Both the position numbers and the translations under genes were made by a program. Below the pieces are notes generated by a model that ran no database searches, was not told where the DNA came from, and worked only from the letters and a program-made list of their open reading frames with translations. Of a stretch of 64,000 bases of DNA, positions 46,677 to 58,434 are shown piece after piece; position 1 is the stretch's first letter, and each line of letters starts with the position of its first letter. Source of the stretch: Sodiomyces alkalinus F11 (taxonomy: Eukaryota; Ascomycota; Sordariomycetes; Glomerellales; Plectosphaerellaceae). Where the stretch lies: the NCBI RefSeq assembly GCF_003711515.1, contig NW_021167079.1:6318385-6382384 (forward strand). Direction: 5' to 3'.

Positions 46677-47020
46677 TCAACTCATGACAAGATCGACAGA
46701 AGAAGAAAAAGGGCCTGTGGCTGGCCTCTCGCCGCGATCTAGTCCGGTTTTGTCTACCAATAGGTTTAGATCGTGCCCGAGTTTCTTCAGACGGTCATTG
46801 GTCGCCTCCTTTACGGTGTCATTTGCTGTATGCGCGAGCAGCTTATCGCCGATGCTCGTTTCCCCATCAGACAAGTATCTCTCGAGCATGGCTGAAGGAG
46901 CTTGCATCTGATCCCTGCGATCCGGTTCGTTAGCTTGCTTACCGGCTTAGACGTGGCAAGTCCTTGTCCATACCTTTCACCGGAAACTCTCATGGATGGG
47001 GTATTCGTGGCTTGAGACAT
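46677..47020 (-). CDS. Predicted small protein, 94 residues
   Basis: I do not recognise it. Two exons (46974-47020 and 46677-46914) with a 59-nt intron that begins GTATGG, has CTAAC about 15 nt before its CAG end, and joins the frames exactly. The product begins MSQATNTPSMRVSGER and has a hydrophilic, probably helical core (LERYLSDGETSIGDKLL, then TVKEATNDRLKKLGHDLNLL). There is no signal peptide, cysteine or membrane segment, so a small cytosolic or nuclear protein is likely. Confidence comes only from the splice signals and frame; a homology search or RNA reads would decide it. Confidence 0.45.
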
Positions 47021-48277
47021 CTTGTTCCCTGTAGGCACTTGAACAGGCACTCGGTGTCCCAAAGCAGTCGCAGTCTCCTCTTTCCGCTTTAAGTATTTCG
47101 TTCCCTGTTCCTGGGACTGTCTTTCTCGTGGTCGAATTGCCCTTCCTGCTGGACAATCTCTTGGGGATCAGATAATCGATGAAGGGAGTCTTGAGACGCA
47201 GTGGCCAGTGCAAGTTCAGGTACCACGCCTTGACAGGAGCTCTAGGGATGCGCGATGAAAGCGACAGACAATTCGCTCACTGCACTGCTAGGAAAGGATC
47301 GATTGCCTGTTTCTCGTCGATTCTTGCTGCTGGAACGATGCATCACATTCCCTCAGGGCGATGGAGGCTATTTATCCAGCATTTGCCTCGAGCCTCGTTG
47401 TCCGGCGGTCCTTTCTTTCATCTCGCAGCAGACTGTTGCGCAAAGCGGCGACGACTAACAACTACTTCGTCCGAGAACATGGCAATCCCCCTGGATGGCT
47501 CATGCTATGCGCAACATGGCGCGTACGCGCCGTTCGTTGACGCTGCGACGTGCATTGGCGGAGACAACCCCCACGGTTTCCCCATACACCGTATCCCAGT
47601 CCATACGTACATGGTGTTGAAGGCTCAAGATTCCTTACTGGTTGCCTTGTAAGCCTTGATCGGCTTGATCTCGCATCCCCCGCCAGTGTCGCGTCCTCTC
47701 CCAGCTGGCGCGATTACGGCACCGGGAATAGAAGACTGCCCAACACTCGTGACTTGGGCACGGCGAGCGTTTGTGCGACATACAAGAATGTCGAATACTC
47801 CATATGGGGCTTTGCGCATTTGCGCATTTCGAACTATTTGCTCTTCCACTCTCGGGTGCCAGTGGCCCTTGACCAGACAGCCAGCCGTCTAGGTATTTAT
47901 TTGATTTCATGTCCTCAAAGCCTGTTCTTCATGCTTTCTCCCCCTTCTCAACCGCCATCTGCTTGATACATTATCCTGCCCACGATAGTACTTCTCGGCT
48001 CTTCCCATCAAACTCATATCACCTTCAGCAAAGAGGGAAGGATGACCAAGGGTCTTACCTAGCCAGGCAAGCTTACCCAAGGATGCTGTGTGTTGCCCGT
48101 CACGGCCCGTTCAATCAAATACCCCTCGGTGGCATTTCATGGTCTCGGCCTGATAGCTGGCATCAAACCCTCGGTGTCTTCCGGGCCCCTCCCCGGTATT
48201 TCGCCCCTTCATTCAACCCCAAACGCCTCAAGCGCCTCAAGCGCCTCACGCGCTGTCCAGGCAGCCGTTCAACGGAT
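47021..48277. other. Divergent intergenic region, 1.3 kb
   Basis: Between the small gene (-) and the zinc-finger gene (+). Long frames exist here (for example 47179-47652 on plus) but have no protein-like composition. A 9-bp repeat (CTCAAGCGC, about three copies) lies just before the zinc-finger start at 48226-48250. Upstream exons of the zinc-finger gene could lie here. Confidence 0.45.
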
Positions 48278-50203
48278 ATGCGTAAAGACGAGAAGAACAG
48301 GGGCAGTGCGCGCAAGACAACGACTCAGTCGTCGATCATCGAATCGACCTCGAAGGGGGAAACCTCCACCGAGCCTGTCAGCTATTCCCGCACATTCACT
48401 CCTCCCCCGCTTGACAAGCCTCCCATTGCTAACGAAGACGTGCTAGACTACCTCTCTGACGGGCCCAGGTCTGTCGACAACCGATTCGGCCGACTGTAGT
48501 AAGAAGGAGGAAAGGGTTGAGAGCTCTGACGCTAGTAAAGCCTCGGATATTGCAAATTCCTGTGCCGTCGCCCTTGGTCTTCCTTCGTCTGAGACGTCAC
48601 ATGTTCCAGCTGGTTATTCGTCTCAATATCCTTCCCCTTCACCAGGCGCGACTATCTCTGCCGCCGGCAGTGCTTTCGCCCAGGCTTACCTTAGTCGACG
48701 GAAAAAACAACTCATCGACTCTTTGATGGCCGTGATCCGGGAATGGCTTGACAGAGCACTCGGGCCCTTGGAGGATGAAGAAGAGACAAGCGATGGTAGT
48801 GGCAGCGGGAACAGTCGTTCTGGCCACTCTAAGAGGTCGGCTTCGGCTTCGGGCTGCAACACCTCCTCTGGAGGGCCTGGCTGTTCACTTGCCGGTCAAA
48901 AGCGCCAACTGCACCGTAATAACAGGGATCAAAACTCGGATGACGAGGAAGATCAGGAGGGACAGGATAGGACCCCCAAACGCTCCAAGAAGGATAGGGA
49001 TGATAGTCGCCGAAAGTTTGCTTGCCCTTATTACAAGCGGGACCCCGTCAGACACAATTGCCGCAACTGCTGCGGTCCGGGCTGGGACACTGTTCACAGG
49101 GTTAAGTCCGTCACTTCGCAATCCCAATCCCAATCCCAATCCCATAATCAAATGCCCTTCCCTTCCCCCCCCCCATGCAGGGCTCTTCATCTAACATGAA
49201 TGGACCATATGTCAGGGAGCACATCTATCGACGTCACAGTCTTCCCGAGTTCATGTGTTATCGCTGCCGTGGATTCTTCAAGACCAAAGCGGAGCTTGAG
49301 GACCATCAGAGATCAGAGACTTCTTGCCCGCTACGCGATTCCTTTGCACTTGATCCTGTCGACGGGTTCGACAAGGAAAAAGAGACCAAACTCCGGGCGC
49401 GCTCGAGTGGCAAGAAGACCGAGGTTGAAAAGTGGTCTGACATGTATCGCATCCTGTTTGAGTTGGAGCCGGACGCCGACATTCCATCTCCTTGTAAGCA
49501 GAAGCCCCCCCCCCCCCTTTTTTTTTTTTTTTTGTCCCCTGCTGTTTTTTGTCTTTCTTTTCTCACTCTCTATCGAACCTATCTGACGAGGTCTCCCAAA
49601 GTCTACGACCATGCGGACAATTCTCAAACATATCAGGAAGGCCCCTCTGCTGCCGAGATGGAGGAACACTATGGAAAGAATTACATGCAGTTCCTTCGGC
49701 GCGAGATGCCCAAGTCCATCCGACGAGAGATCGAGGCCGCAGTGGACCGGGAGTTCAGTGACGTCGCGCAGAATCTGAGGGGGAAAATCTCCCAGTTCGT
49801 TCGCGACGCGCACACGAAGCTCCTCAAAACATTCCAGGCCATCGGTCCTCCGGATGAGGCAGCCGCCATGGACGATCCGAACACTTTGCCGTCGTCGTGC
49901 TCACGAGCCGGTACACCGTCGTCTTTACCTGCATTCTCGGACACAGGGGCTTCCGCTCCCACCGGGGATCCGGCTCCGGCCCAGGCTGCAGCTACTTCCT
50001 TCCCACTTGCCACCCCAGAAATCGGAGACCCATATGATTGTTTCTTTGGCCCCGAGGTGTGGGAGGAATTCGAAAAGGTCTTTGGTGTCGTGGATGACTC
50101 GTCACTCAATTCCTGCGACAACCAGGCATTCTCTGACTCTGCGTACTGCTCCAACGGTTCCAGTTCGGACGCATCTGGCGCTGAACGGAGCGTTGAAGCT
50201 TGA
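48278..50203 (+). CDS. Fungal C2H2-like zinc-finger protein
   Basis: Four exons (48278-48376, 48447-49105, 49216-49493, 49602-50203) give 545 residues. A Ser-rich, acidic N-terminal half precedes a zinc region: FACPYYKRDPVRHNCRNC, then GPGWDTVHRVKEHIYRRH, and FMCYRCRGFFKTKAELEDHQRS. This block is common to a mould-specific family with degenerate C2H2 fingers. The C-terminus has EEHYGKNYMQFLRREMPKSIRREIEAAVDREF (a helical segment) and a Ser-rich tail. The first intron (70 nt, GTCAGC to CTAG with GCTAAC) is needed to pass between two frames; the third holds a C13-T16 tract. The start at 48278 is the first reasonable ATG and could be later or earlier. The role is presumably DNA binding; the target is unknown. 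Confidence 0.8.
49505..49533. repeat. Poly-C/poly-T homopolymer junction in an intron
   Basis: About thirteen C followed directly by sixteen T within the third intron of the zinc-finger gene. The pyrimidine run lies early in the intron, well before the CTGAC branch site. Confidence 0.9.
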
Positions 50204-51033
50204 TCTCGTATGCATCTGACGACTTTGTATGTATTGACGTTACATCTCGTCTAACCCTGTTTTTGCTTTTTGAATACTGAGCTCGAGTTCTCCAGGCCCT
50301 CACCTTTCCTCTTCTCGGATTCTAGGCTCATAGTTCGTCTATATGGAGGATCAGCTACCATCTGCTCTTTGGTGTTTTGCATATACGACGTCTTTAGCTT
50401 GGTCTCTTTGCCTCGCTGCTTTCTGTTCGGCTGCATTTGATTTCCTGCCTTTCCCTGATACGAGTCTGGCTCGTGTATATAACTGTATGCCCTAGGTATA
50501 GCAGGACCTTCTTTAGCCGGACTGTGTAAATTATCTGTGTACCGATGTTAGTGTTCCTTATTTCCTTGGCTACCTATGCACCTGGCTATGCTCCTGAATT
50601 ATTTATGCTGCATCACCAAACAATGGCCAGTCTTATCTGACATTGGTCCGGCCAGGTATTTCAATAGTTCTAAGACGGACGACATGGTGAATTAACCTCC
50701 TTTGTTCAACGAGTCCCAATTCATTGGGAGGTTGCCTATTTCTTCATGTTCCATACACAGTTGCCTACTTCATACTTTCACTGCAGCCGTCGTCCTAGGC
50801 CTGATCCAAAGGCCCTGTTCAATTGCAACCAACTCTCACTCTAGGGTTCCAAAGCGAGTGTAAAACAAGACCCTTACCCTCGGAAGTCGAGTCGTTACTT
50901 AGAAAAAGAAATGAGGGAAGAACCAAGGGGTATAGAAACACGAATGAAAGAGTACCGTAAGAGTACCGTAACAGAATGTCGGGTAGCGAAGGACCTTACG
51001 CATCTTGTTGGTTTCCCCGACTTGGTATTCAGG
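50204..51033. other. Convergent intergenic region
   Basis: 830 bp between the 3' ends of the zinc-finger gene (+) and the phosphatase-like gene (-). No exon or clear repeat is seen. Confidence 0.5.
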
Positions 51034-52949
51034 TTAAACACCCTCATGGGGATGCACAGGCGACGCAAGGGTAATGTCGTCGCTCATCATACTTTGCCCA
51101 TCGTCTTGGACCTCCCGCGTCCGTCCTGTCCACGAAGCACTTTTACTTAGCCCAACAGCGTGGTCGCCGCTGACAGGCGAAACAGCCGTGGCCGCACGCA
51201 TACCTAGGGCAGGTCCACCCCGCAACTCCCAGCTGCCACCGCGCTCATGACGAGTCCCGTGCCGCGACACGGCCAGATCGACATCGCTCGCCCTCTTCTC
51301 TGCACTCTTGATACCTTGACGGGTACCGGAGCTGAAGCCCCAGATCCCGGAAGAGACCAAACCACCTCCGCGGTTGTGTCGCATGCAATCAATGGCCCTC
51401 CCGAGGCACAAGATCAATAAGAGCACGGCCAGCGTGATGCCTGCGCCGACGAAGCCCGCGATTATATGGCCCTTGGAACGGCCGCCGTCGTAGGATGGAC
51501 AGCCCTGGCAATAGTTCCCAGACACGAGATCACGCCGCGCGACGCAGAACTGCAGTGGGGAGCCGCAGGTGTCGCACCAAGTAGAGACATCGACGGCGAA
51601 CTTGCTCATCTCGCTGCGGAAGGTGGCCAGGGGCATGGTAAAGTCGCTGCGGGGCATGGCGAAGAGGCTCTCGGCGCGAAGATGGGAGGACTCGTTCACA
51701 TCGCGGCGGTATAGGAAACGAACCCAGAGATTGTCCTCGGACGGGAAGGCGCTGGGCCGGTCCGGTTCGTCGCCTATGAGCTCAAAGGCCATGGCGGCAC
51801 CCGGCGTGGGGAAAGTCGTGAAGGGAGAGCTGGGATCGAGGAACTTGCGATTAAGCTGGGCGAGGGAGAAGAAGGCGAGGAAAGGATGGTAGGAGGCGAA
51901 CATGACGGTCAGTTTCTGGGTGGAGCCGTTGCTTTTGATGACGTTGTCGAGGGCGTCAAGGACCCCCTGGGCGAAAGTCTGGCCTGCGATGGTGCGGATG
52001 GGATTGTCGGTGGTGGCGTCGGACAAGGTGGCGTCGGCATTGAGGGCCAACTCATGCTGTAGGGCGTTCCGCTCAATGAAGCTCATTGACGGTTCTTGAA
52101 AGATACGGTCTTGCATCCCTTCGTAGACGGTCCGGTTGTGATGGTATAGATAACTCACGTAATCGTAGACGGCATATGGATTGTGAAAGACGTCGAGCCT
52201 CGCGGGGATCGTGCCGTTCAGGGGCGGCCTGGAAAATATCATCTCGTAGGGTTCCAGAGAAGTCAAGTGTTGGTTCTCGAATGTCGGATCCGAAAGAAGC
52301 TGGTCCACAGCTTTATACCACTCCGTGCAGCCCACATGTCCTTGTAGGCTGGGTAGGTGAGACGATGGTGTCAGCCAGGAGCAACTAACAACCCCTTGCT
52401 GTCTCTTCAGTATGCGAACATGCAAAGCGCAGATACTTACAAGATGGAATTCTCCTCTGACGTAGACAATGCGTTGACGGCAGGGTACTGGTATCCCTGT
52501 AACGGGAAGTTGACAGAGCTGTCTGAGGCGGCATCATAAGACATATCGGCATCTAGGAAGGCGTCCTCAACTGGGGGATAGAGGCCCTGCAGAAAAGCAC
52601 CAGCACCAGCTATGGCGTGCCGGTCCGTGCCGGTCAGAATGGATAACTGCGAATTGTCGATGGCATGCCCCTGGATCCCGCGTATCGGCCGGGCAGCCGC
52701 CTGGTTTCGCCCGTCTCCAAGGGACTCATCCGTTACTAGGTAGTGAGACCGGAAGTAGGCTCCCTGTCGGTACATCTGATGGGCTCCCCGAGGAGTCAAG
52801 GCGCTGGTTACATTCTCGTACATGGGCGTGGTTTCGCCTTGCATGACCATGGCAACCGAGCCCCATACGGTAGGATTTGACGAAACTTGAGCCAATGAAG
52901 CCATGGCGAAGGTGCCAATGGCTAGAAGTGGCGGGAGCGTCGTGAACAT
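51034..52949 (-). CDS. Membrane-anchored histidine-acid-phosphatase-like protein, probably inactive
   Basis: Two exons (52441-52949, 51034-52348; intron 92 nt) give 607 residues. A signal peptide (about 1-20) leads into a clade-2 histidine-phosphatase fold, seen in LTPRGAHQMYRQGAYFRSHYL, a TGTDRHAIAGAGAFLQGLYPP block, the cysteine-bearing VGCTEWYKAVDQLL, and C-terminal CDTCGSPLQFC. The active-site RHGxRxP is replaced by VMQGETTP (M36-Q37-G38), and the proton-donor HD motif reads SYHPFLAFFSL with no Asp. Both catalytic sites are therefore lost. After a Gly/Cys-rich linker a transmembrane helix (AGFVGAGITLAVLLLILCLG) and a cytosolic tail of about 110 residues follow. It looks like a type I surface or vacuolar protein with a binding or sensing role. 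This is an inference. Confidence 0.85.
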
Positions 52950-54651
52950 ATTAGCAACACTCGAATAGGCTCTGTCCTAGGACTTTTGAAGGGTTCTTGG
53001 CCATGGAATGTATCTATTGGGAAGAGCCAAGAGGCTCAGATACCATTCTCGTAGGGGGACAGGGCGAAGCGATAAAGGAACGAGAAAGATAACCGCCAGA
53101 TTCGAGAAGGACGAGAAGGAGGAGCAGATGGGAGAGGAAGATCCTTTGTAGCTAGGCAGGACAGTGATCTAGCTCCTTACGTTGTACACTCATCGAGATC
53201 CCGAAACAAATTGAATGTGGAATCTCTTCTCCCAGGAGAGCGAGAGTCACGTCATAGCCCTCCAATCCCTTCACTCTTGTGAGCTAATGAGGACTGTTGA
53301 GGGATATGCTTACTTGCCTTGACCGTTGACGGACCGAACTTAGCCCAAAACGAAACGGCTTCCAGGGTTGATTGAGGCTACTTTGCTTCGAAGATCAACC
53401 CTTGTCAACCTTTGTCAACCCTTGTATCCACTAGCCACTATTGTAGCTACCGGCCTCTCTCTGTGGCATCATGATGATAACGCGAGTCGGCGAGTCGTTC
53501 CTCCGTGACTACCTACATCGACTTGAGGTAGGGACATGGGATGACAACGTGAGCCAACGGATGGCAGCCATGCCCCATGTTTCGGGATCCCGAGTTGGCT
53601 AGGAGGAGAACGGTGCTGCGTCAATTGCGAGTGTGCTAGGAGTTCGATCAATTAGGTTTGAGACTGCGAGATGCCCTCGGTTGTTATAAAAATGCCGAAG
53701 TGTGAACCCTCGTACGGAAGTGTATGCGTAATTATGTCGTTCAACGTTGGAGTAAAAAAAGGTCGAGGTGGAGGATCTAGAAGGCTCAGTTCCACGGCCA
53801 CGGAGAAAGAGACAGGGAATGAAATTTAAAGAAGAGACGGAAAAAAAGGACAAAAAAGACATACAACACCGGGTATTCGCTGGTCGTCACCGACCCAACT
53901 ACTAATCCGGCCCTCATTGGCTTATCTAGGGGAGAGCGGACGGGATCCCGAGTTTTCCAATGGGTATGGTCGTATGTACTGGGACATTTAATGGATGCTC
54001 TTATAAATGACTTTTTACGCGAATCTTTGTTCTCCAACATCAACGGTCGTCTCGCCATACTACTACTCCGTACCATCCAATACATGTATTTCAGTTCAAC
54101 CCCGCAACGAGTACTTCGATATAGTCAACAGGCAAAAGGACCGAAGCATTCTGCACGATGTGATTGGTAAAGTGCTTCGGCCCTTTTGTCGGGCTACTCC
54201 TCAACTTCCTTGTTTCCCCCCTTCTTCTTCATGAATCAAGTCTTGGTATGGAGAACTACAGACGTGCCCATCTGTCTAATGATAAGACTGCTGTTCATGT
54301 TGCCTAATGCCTCTCCCCATCTCTACCCGCTTAGCTCCAGCATGAAACGTAGTCTCAAGTACCTTAGGTGAAACGGCGTTTTTATACAGCACACACGTTG
54401 CTTCGTCTCTTCCAAATCTCTAAAAGATCCATATCCAATACGACCCGCGCCTCTATATCTGGAGGACGTGGGTGTTCGTCCCCGTCTTTAAGAATCCCAA
54501 CCCTGTGAGACAGTTATGCACACCGGGAAATCCACGGCAAATGCAACCCCCCACCCCCACAACACCGGGGGCCCATGCACCCTTTCTCATGATCTTCGGT
54601 GCCTCATATCCCTCACGTCGACTGCCAGTGGTCCTCGGCCGAGTGATGGGC
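52950..54651. other. Intergenic, 1.7 kb, no gene seen
   Basis: The promoter of the phosphatase-like gene is at the left and the threonine synthase 3' UTR at the right. A 10-bp direct repeat (TCAACCCTTG-like, three copies) lies at about 53394-53424, an ACTACTCCGTACC site near 54063 and a motif block near 54356-54372. Confidence 0.5.
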
Positions 54652-56675
54652 TTATTCCTCCCGGAGCTCCTCTTCGACTTGATGCTTGACCAGCTCCCGG
54701 ACCTTCTGCCAGTCGTTCTCCACGAAAGTGACCCGCTTCTCCTGGTTCTCCAGGTCGGCGAATTCGGCCGGTAGCACCTTTGTCTGGAAGTCGAACCCTT
54801 CCTCGTCCTTGAGGGCGAGCTCCACCGCCCCCGCGAACTTGGCAGGGTGTGCCGTGGAAAGCGAAATGTGGGATACCTCCGGGCCGGTGCGGCCCACCGA
54901 TCGCAGGGCCGAAGCGATACCCACCGCCGAGTGGGGGTCCAGAACGTAGCCCTTCCGGCGGTAGAAGTCCTTGATCGTGTCGATCGTCTGCGAGTCGCTG
55001 ACGCGCTCGCTCTCGAAATCCGTCCGCGCGCTCGACAACACGTCTCTCTGCACAGGCCCGAATCCGCCGGCCGACTTGAGCTCCTTGAGCCATGCCGACA
55101 CCTCCTGTCCCGCCTGCTTCTTGTTCCACTCGTTGTCCATCCTGGCCCCAGCGGCGTACTCGTACGCCAGGAACCAGAGCAGGCGCTCAAAGTTGCTCGA
55201 CACTAGGATGTCCATGGCTGGGCTCAACGTCTCCTTCACGCCCTCTTCGTGCGCCTTCGCGCCGTCCGTCGCGAGACCACCCGTCGCAGCAGCGCCCTGA
55301 CTTGAATGGATCTCGTACCGTCCCGTCGTCCAGAACCGATGGAGGATGTCGTTCTCGTTCGTAGCAATGACCAGCTTGGCTATGGGCAGGCCCATGCGGA
55401 GCGCGAAATATCCCGCGAGCACATCGCCGAAGTTACCTGTGGGTACGACGAATCGGACCCGCTCGCCAAGCCGGAACGGCGGTGAGGTCTTCGACGCCCT
55501 GACCAGGGAAAAGTAGGAGTGGAAATAGTAGACGATCTGCGCTAGAATTCGGGCCCAGTTGATCGAGTTGACAGCGCCGAGGTTGTGCGTCTCGTTGATA
55601 TCCTTGTCCGCGAAAAGTGCTTTTACGATGTCCTAAGAAAACCAGAAACTTTAGTACGTCGAATGGAGGTATAGAGGAACGCAGACGTCGCCCGGCTTCG
55701 CCAGAAATCATCGTCGCCTTACCTGGCAGTCATCGAAAGTGCCCGTCACAGCAAGATTATGAACGTTCTTGTCCAGGACGGTGGTCATCTGCGCCTCCTG
55801 GATCGGGCTCACGCGTCCCTTGGGATGCAAGATGAAGACTGAAACATCCTTCTTGCCTCTCAAGCCGTAGATAGCGGCCGATCCGGTGTCGCCGCTGGTG
55901 GCGCCAACGACGGTCAAATGGTGTCTGTCTGTACAGAGAGTGGGACCTGGTAAGTCTAACTTATTCTTCAAAAAAAAAAAATATATTTAAAAAAGAAAAA
56001 AAAAAAAGGTAGAAAAGAAAGGGGAAATATATGGGGGAGAGACATCTCGGACAAGTACGGAGGTCTACACACCTTTTCCAACTTTACCCTCATTCTTGCG
56101 AACGAGGAAATATTCAAATAAATTGCCAAGGAACTGAAGGGCGACATCCTTGAAAGCAAAGGTAGGGCCGTGGAAGAGTTCGAGGAGGTAGAGGTTGTCA
56201 TTGAGGTGTACCAACGGGGTCGTCTCGGGACTTCGGAAGGTCGAGTAGCTCTTATCGATAATGGCCTTGAGATCCTGAGGCGGTATCTCGGACGGGGAAA
56301 TGTACAGAGAGAGGATCTCGAAGGCGAGGTCGGCGAAGGAAAGATCCTTCCAGCTTCGCCAATTTTGGGCCTGGGGGATTTCTTCCGGGATGTAGAGCCC
56401 GCCGTCGGAGGCAAGACCCTTGAGGACGACCTCTTCGAAAGAGAACTGGAAAACAGGGTCATGGTCAGCGTGTCTTCCAACGGAAAATATCACTCGTATG
56501 CTCCATTTTTGCGGCCTGTGGCGTGATGGTTCCCCCGGAAGGGGGGGGGGGACGAAGCAAGGGGGAGGGAGGTGATGCATACGCCGCTGTCCTCTCCGCG
56601 CGTGCTGAGGTATCTCTGGGACGGAGTGTGAGTAGTGCTGTTGGAGGCACCATCGGTGGTGCCGTTCGTAGCCAT
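54652..56675 (-). CDS. THR4: Threonine synthase
   Basis: Four exons (56583-56675, 56073-56445, 55723-55928, 54652-55632) give 550 residues. This PLP enzyme turns O-phosphohomoserine into threonine, the last step of the pathway. Family blocks appear in order: SQRYLSTRGEDSG, FSFEEVVLKGLASDGGLYIPEE, HGPTFAFKDVALQFLGN with the PLP lysine (K130), VVGATSGDTGSAAIYGL, VTGTFDDCQ, DINETHNLGAVNSINWARILAQ and VVPTGNFGDVLAGYFA. The C-terminus ends in a charged helix. Introns are 137, 144 and 90 nt; the second is A/T-rich with homopolymer A runs, and the first contains a G11 run (plus strand). Short Ser/Thr-rich N-terminal extension. All motifs needed for activity are present. Confidence 0.96.
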
Positions 56676-58434
56676 CGTGACGATCACGGAGTCGGGGGAG
56701 TTGACGCCGGAGGCGAGCCGGGAAGCGGAAGCAGAGCGTGAGAGATTGCGGTTTCGGAAAAAGGAGGGGGAGGGGTCCGAAATCTCGGCAACAAGACGGG
56801 CCGATCAACGGTGCGTCGTGGGATTGGCGGGGTTCGTCGTCAAGGGCTTGATACTGATTCTACCACCAGCGACGAAAGAGAAGAGCTGGATAAGTCCTTC
56901 TGATGAGAAGAACAAGAGGAGGGGAAGGAGATTGATTTACGGAGTAGATATCCCGCAAAACAAGAAAAGGAAAAAGAAGAAAAATCGAGTCATAAAAATA
57001 CGACCGAAGGTCGGGGGTTTATCCGCTGTCCAAATTAGGTTGATGGTCAAGTAGTAGGTACCTAATAACTGGAATGAGATCTGTGGTACCTTAGGATATG
57101 GTGGACCGTGATACATTCGGTTACCAAGCCATTGGCGGGGTGCTAGACGGTAGAGCTAACAGCAAGCGGCTTAGACCCCCTCGTTTTTGGTAGTACTGTA
57201 TTAGACTTTAGGTATCTTCGCTGTACCACGGCGGTACCTATGAGCTTCGACAGGTAACGATGCTGGGCTTCACAGACGTCAGGAAGAGAGGACGGGGCGT
57301 ACTGATACCTCATTATGCCAAGATGCTCACGGCTCGTGACTTCAGATTCACTCCAACCAATGCTACACAGCCATCAAGACACTAAGTCCAGTGTCTCCAC
57401 TCTCACACCTGATTCCACCCACTGACCACGCGTTCGCGACTCGGTAACGAAGTAAAGAATTTCTTCCCTCATACGGAGTAAATATCCAAACCCGAGATCG
57501 GGCACCATCCCTAGCGCCACTGGCAAGGGGCGACTTTGGCATTCAACAGCTTGCGTTATACGAAGTATGTCCGCATTGGTTCTATTCAGCTAATAGGACG
57601 ACGACGACTATAACCACGCAAAGCCATTCACCTACCCTCATACTCCGTGGAAGCGTCAAGTCGGGCGGAGGCAAACAGCAAGACAAGTGGGAAACCGCCT
57701 GGTCGGGAGTTTGAGGGGCGGAGGTATGGGGAGGCGGAGGCAGGAAGTCGAAGACAAGAAAACACTTGGAAAGTTATACGAAGGTGAGGGAGCACGCGTA
57801 GAAAGCGATAGAAGCCCTAACTTCACCTTATCGGCCTCACTCTCAGCCAATCTCACTCGAATATTTGTTCTAAGACGTTGCGCTTTGCGCAGGCGAGATA
57901 AACACCAACGATCATGGGAAGTTATGATGACCTATATGTCCATAAAGAGGGCCAACCTGCGTAGCTGTTACGCCAGAAATCCAGACAGTGAGGTTGGTGA
58001 TGGTCTTCTCTACCCACCATCCTCTCTGGCTGTGGTTCTGCAACCGCTACCTCCTATTTCAACCATCCCTCAAGCGCCTGAAAGAACCATCCACCAATTA
58101 TAAACATGCCGGATGGGTGCGAACGCCTGCAGTGGGGAGGGGTGTCCCCGCTACCAGTTCAACCGAACGAACTGACGATCATTCATATCCATTGCGGCAT
58201 GCATGCAAGTCGCCTTACCCAGCAAAAACATCCGAGATATGCGTCAGTGGAGACAGCAAACGACCATCTACTAGCTTGCTTCGTATTTACACCAAAGACT
58301 CCACCTCCTGTGGTTGGCCTTCTCAGTTTACAACCAGGCAGACCAGGCAGCGGGCCGCAAGGCCCTCGTGTTATAACTACTGCATATCACTAGCTCCTCT
58401 CGATTGCGCAAGCCCAGTCTTGACCTCTTCCCTA
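56676..58434. other. Intergenic, 1.8 kb, no gene seen
   Basis: The threonine synthase promoter lies at the left; the right end is the 3' region of the AT-hook gene. TACGGAGTA-type sites occur near 56938 and 57472, and motif blocks near 57052, 57088 and 57229. A run of short frames at 57687-58103 has no credible product. Confidence 0.5.

Noticed and set aside
47179..47652. 157-residue plus-strand frame before the zinc-finger gene
   Set aside because: It has no protein-like periodicity or known motif and no splice link to the zinc-finger exons.
57687..58103. 138-residue plus-strand frame downstream of threonine synthase
   Set aside because: Low-complexity, poor start context and no motif; treated as chance.
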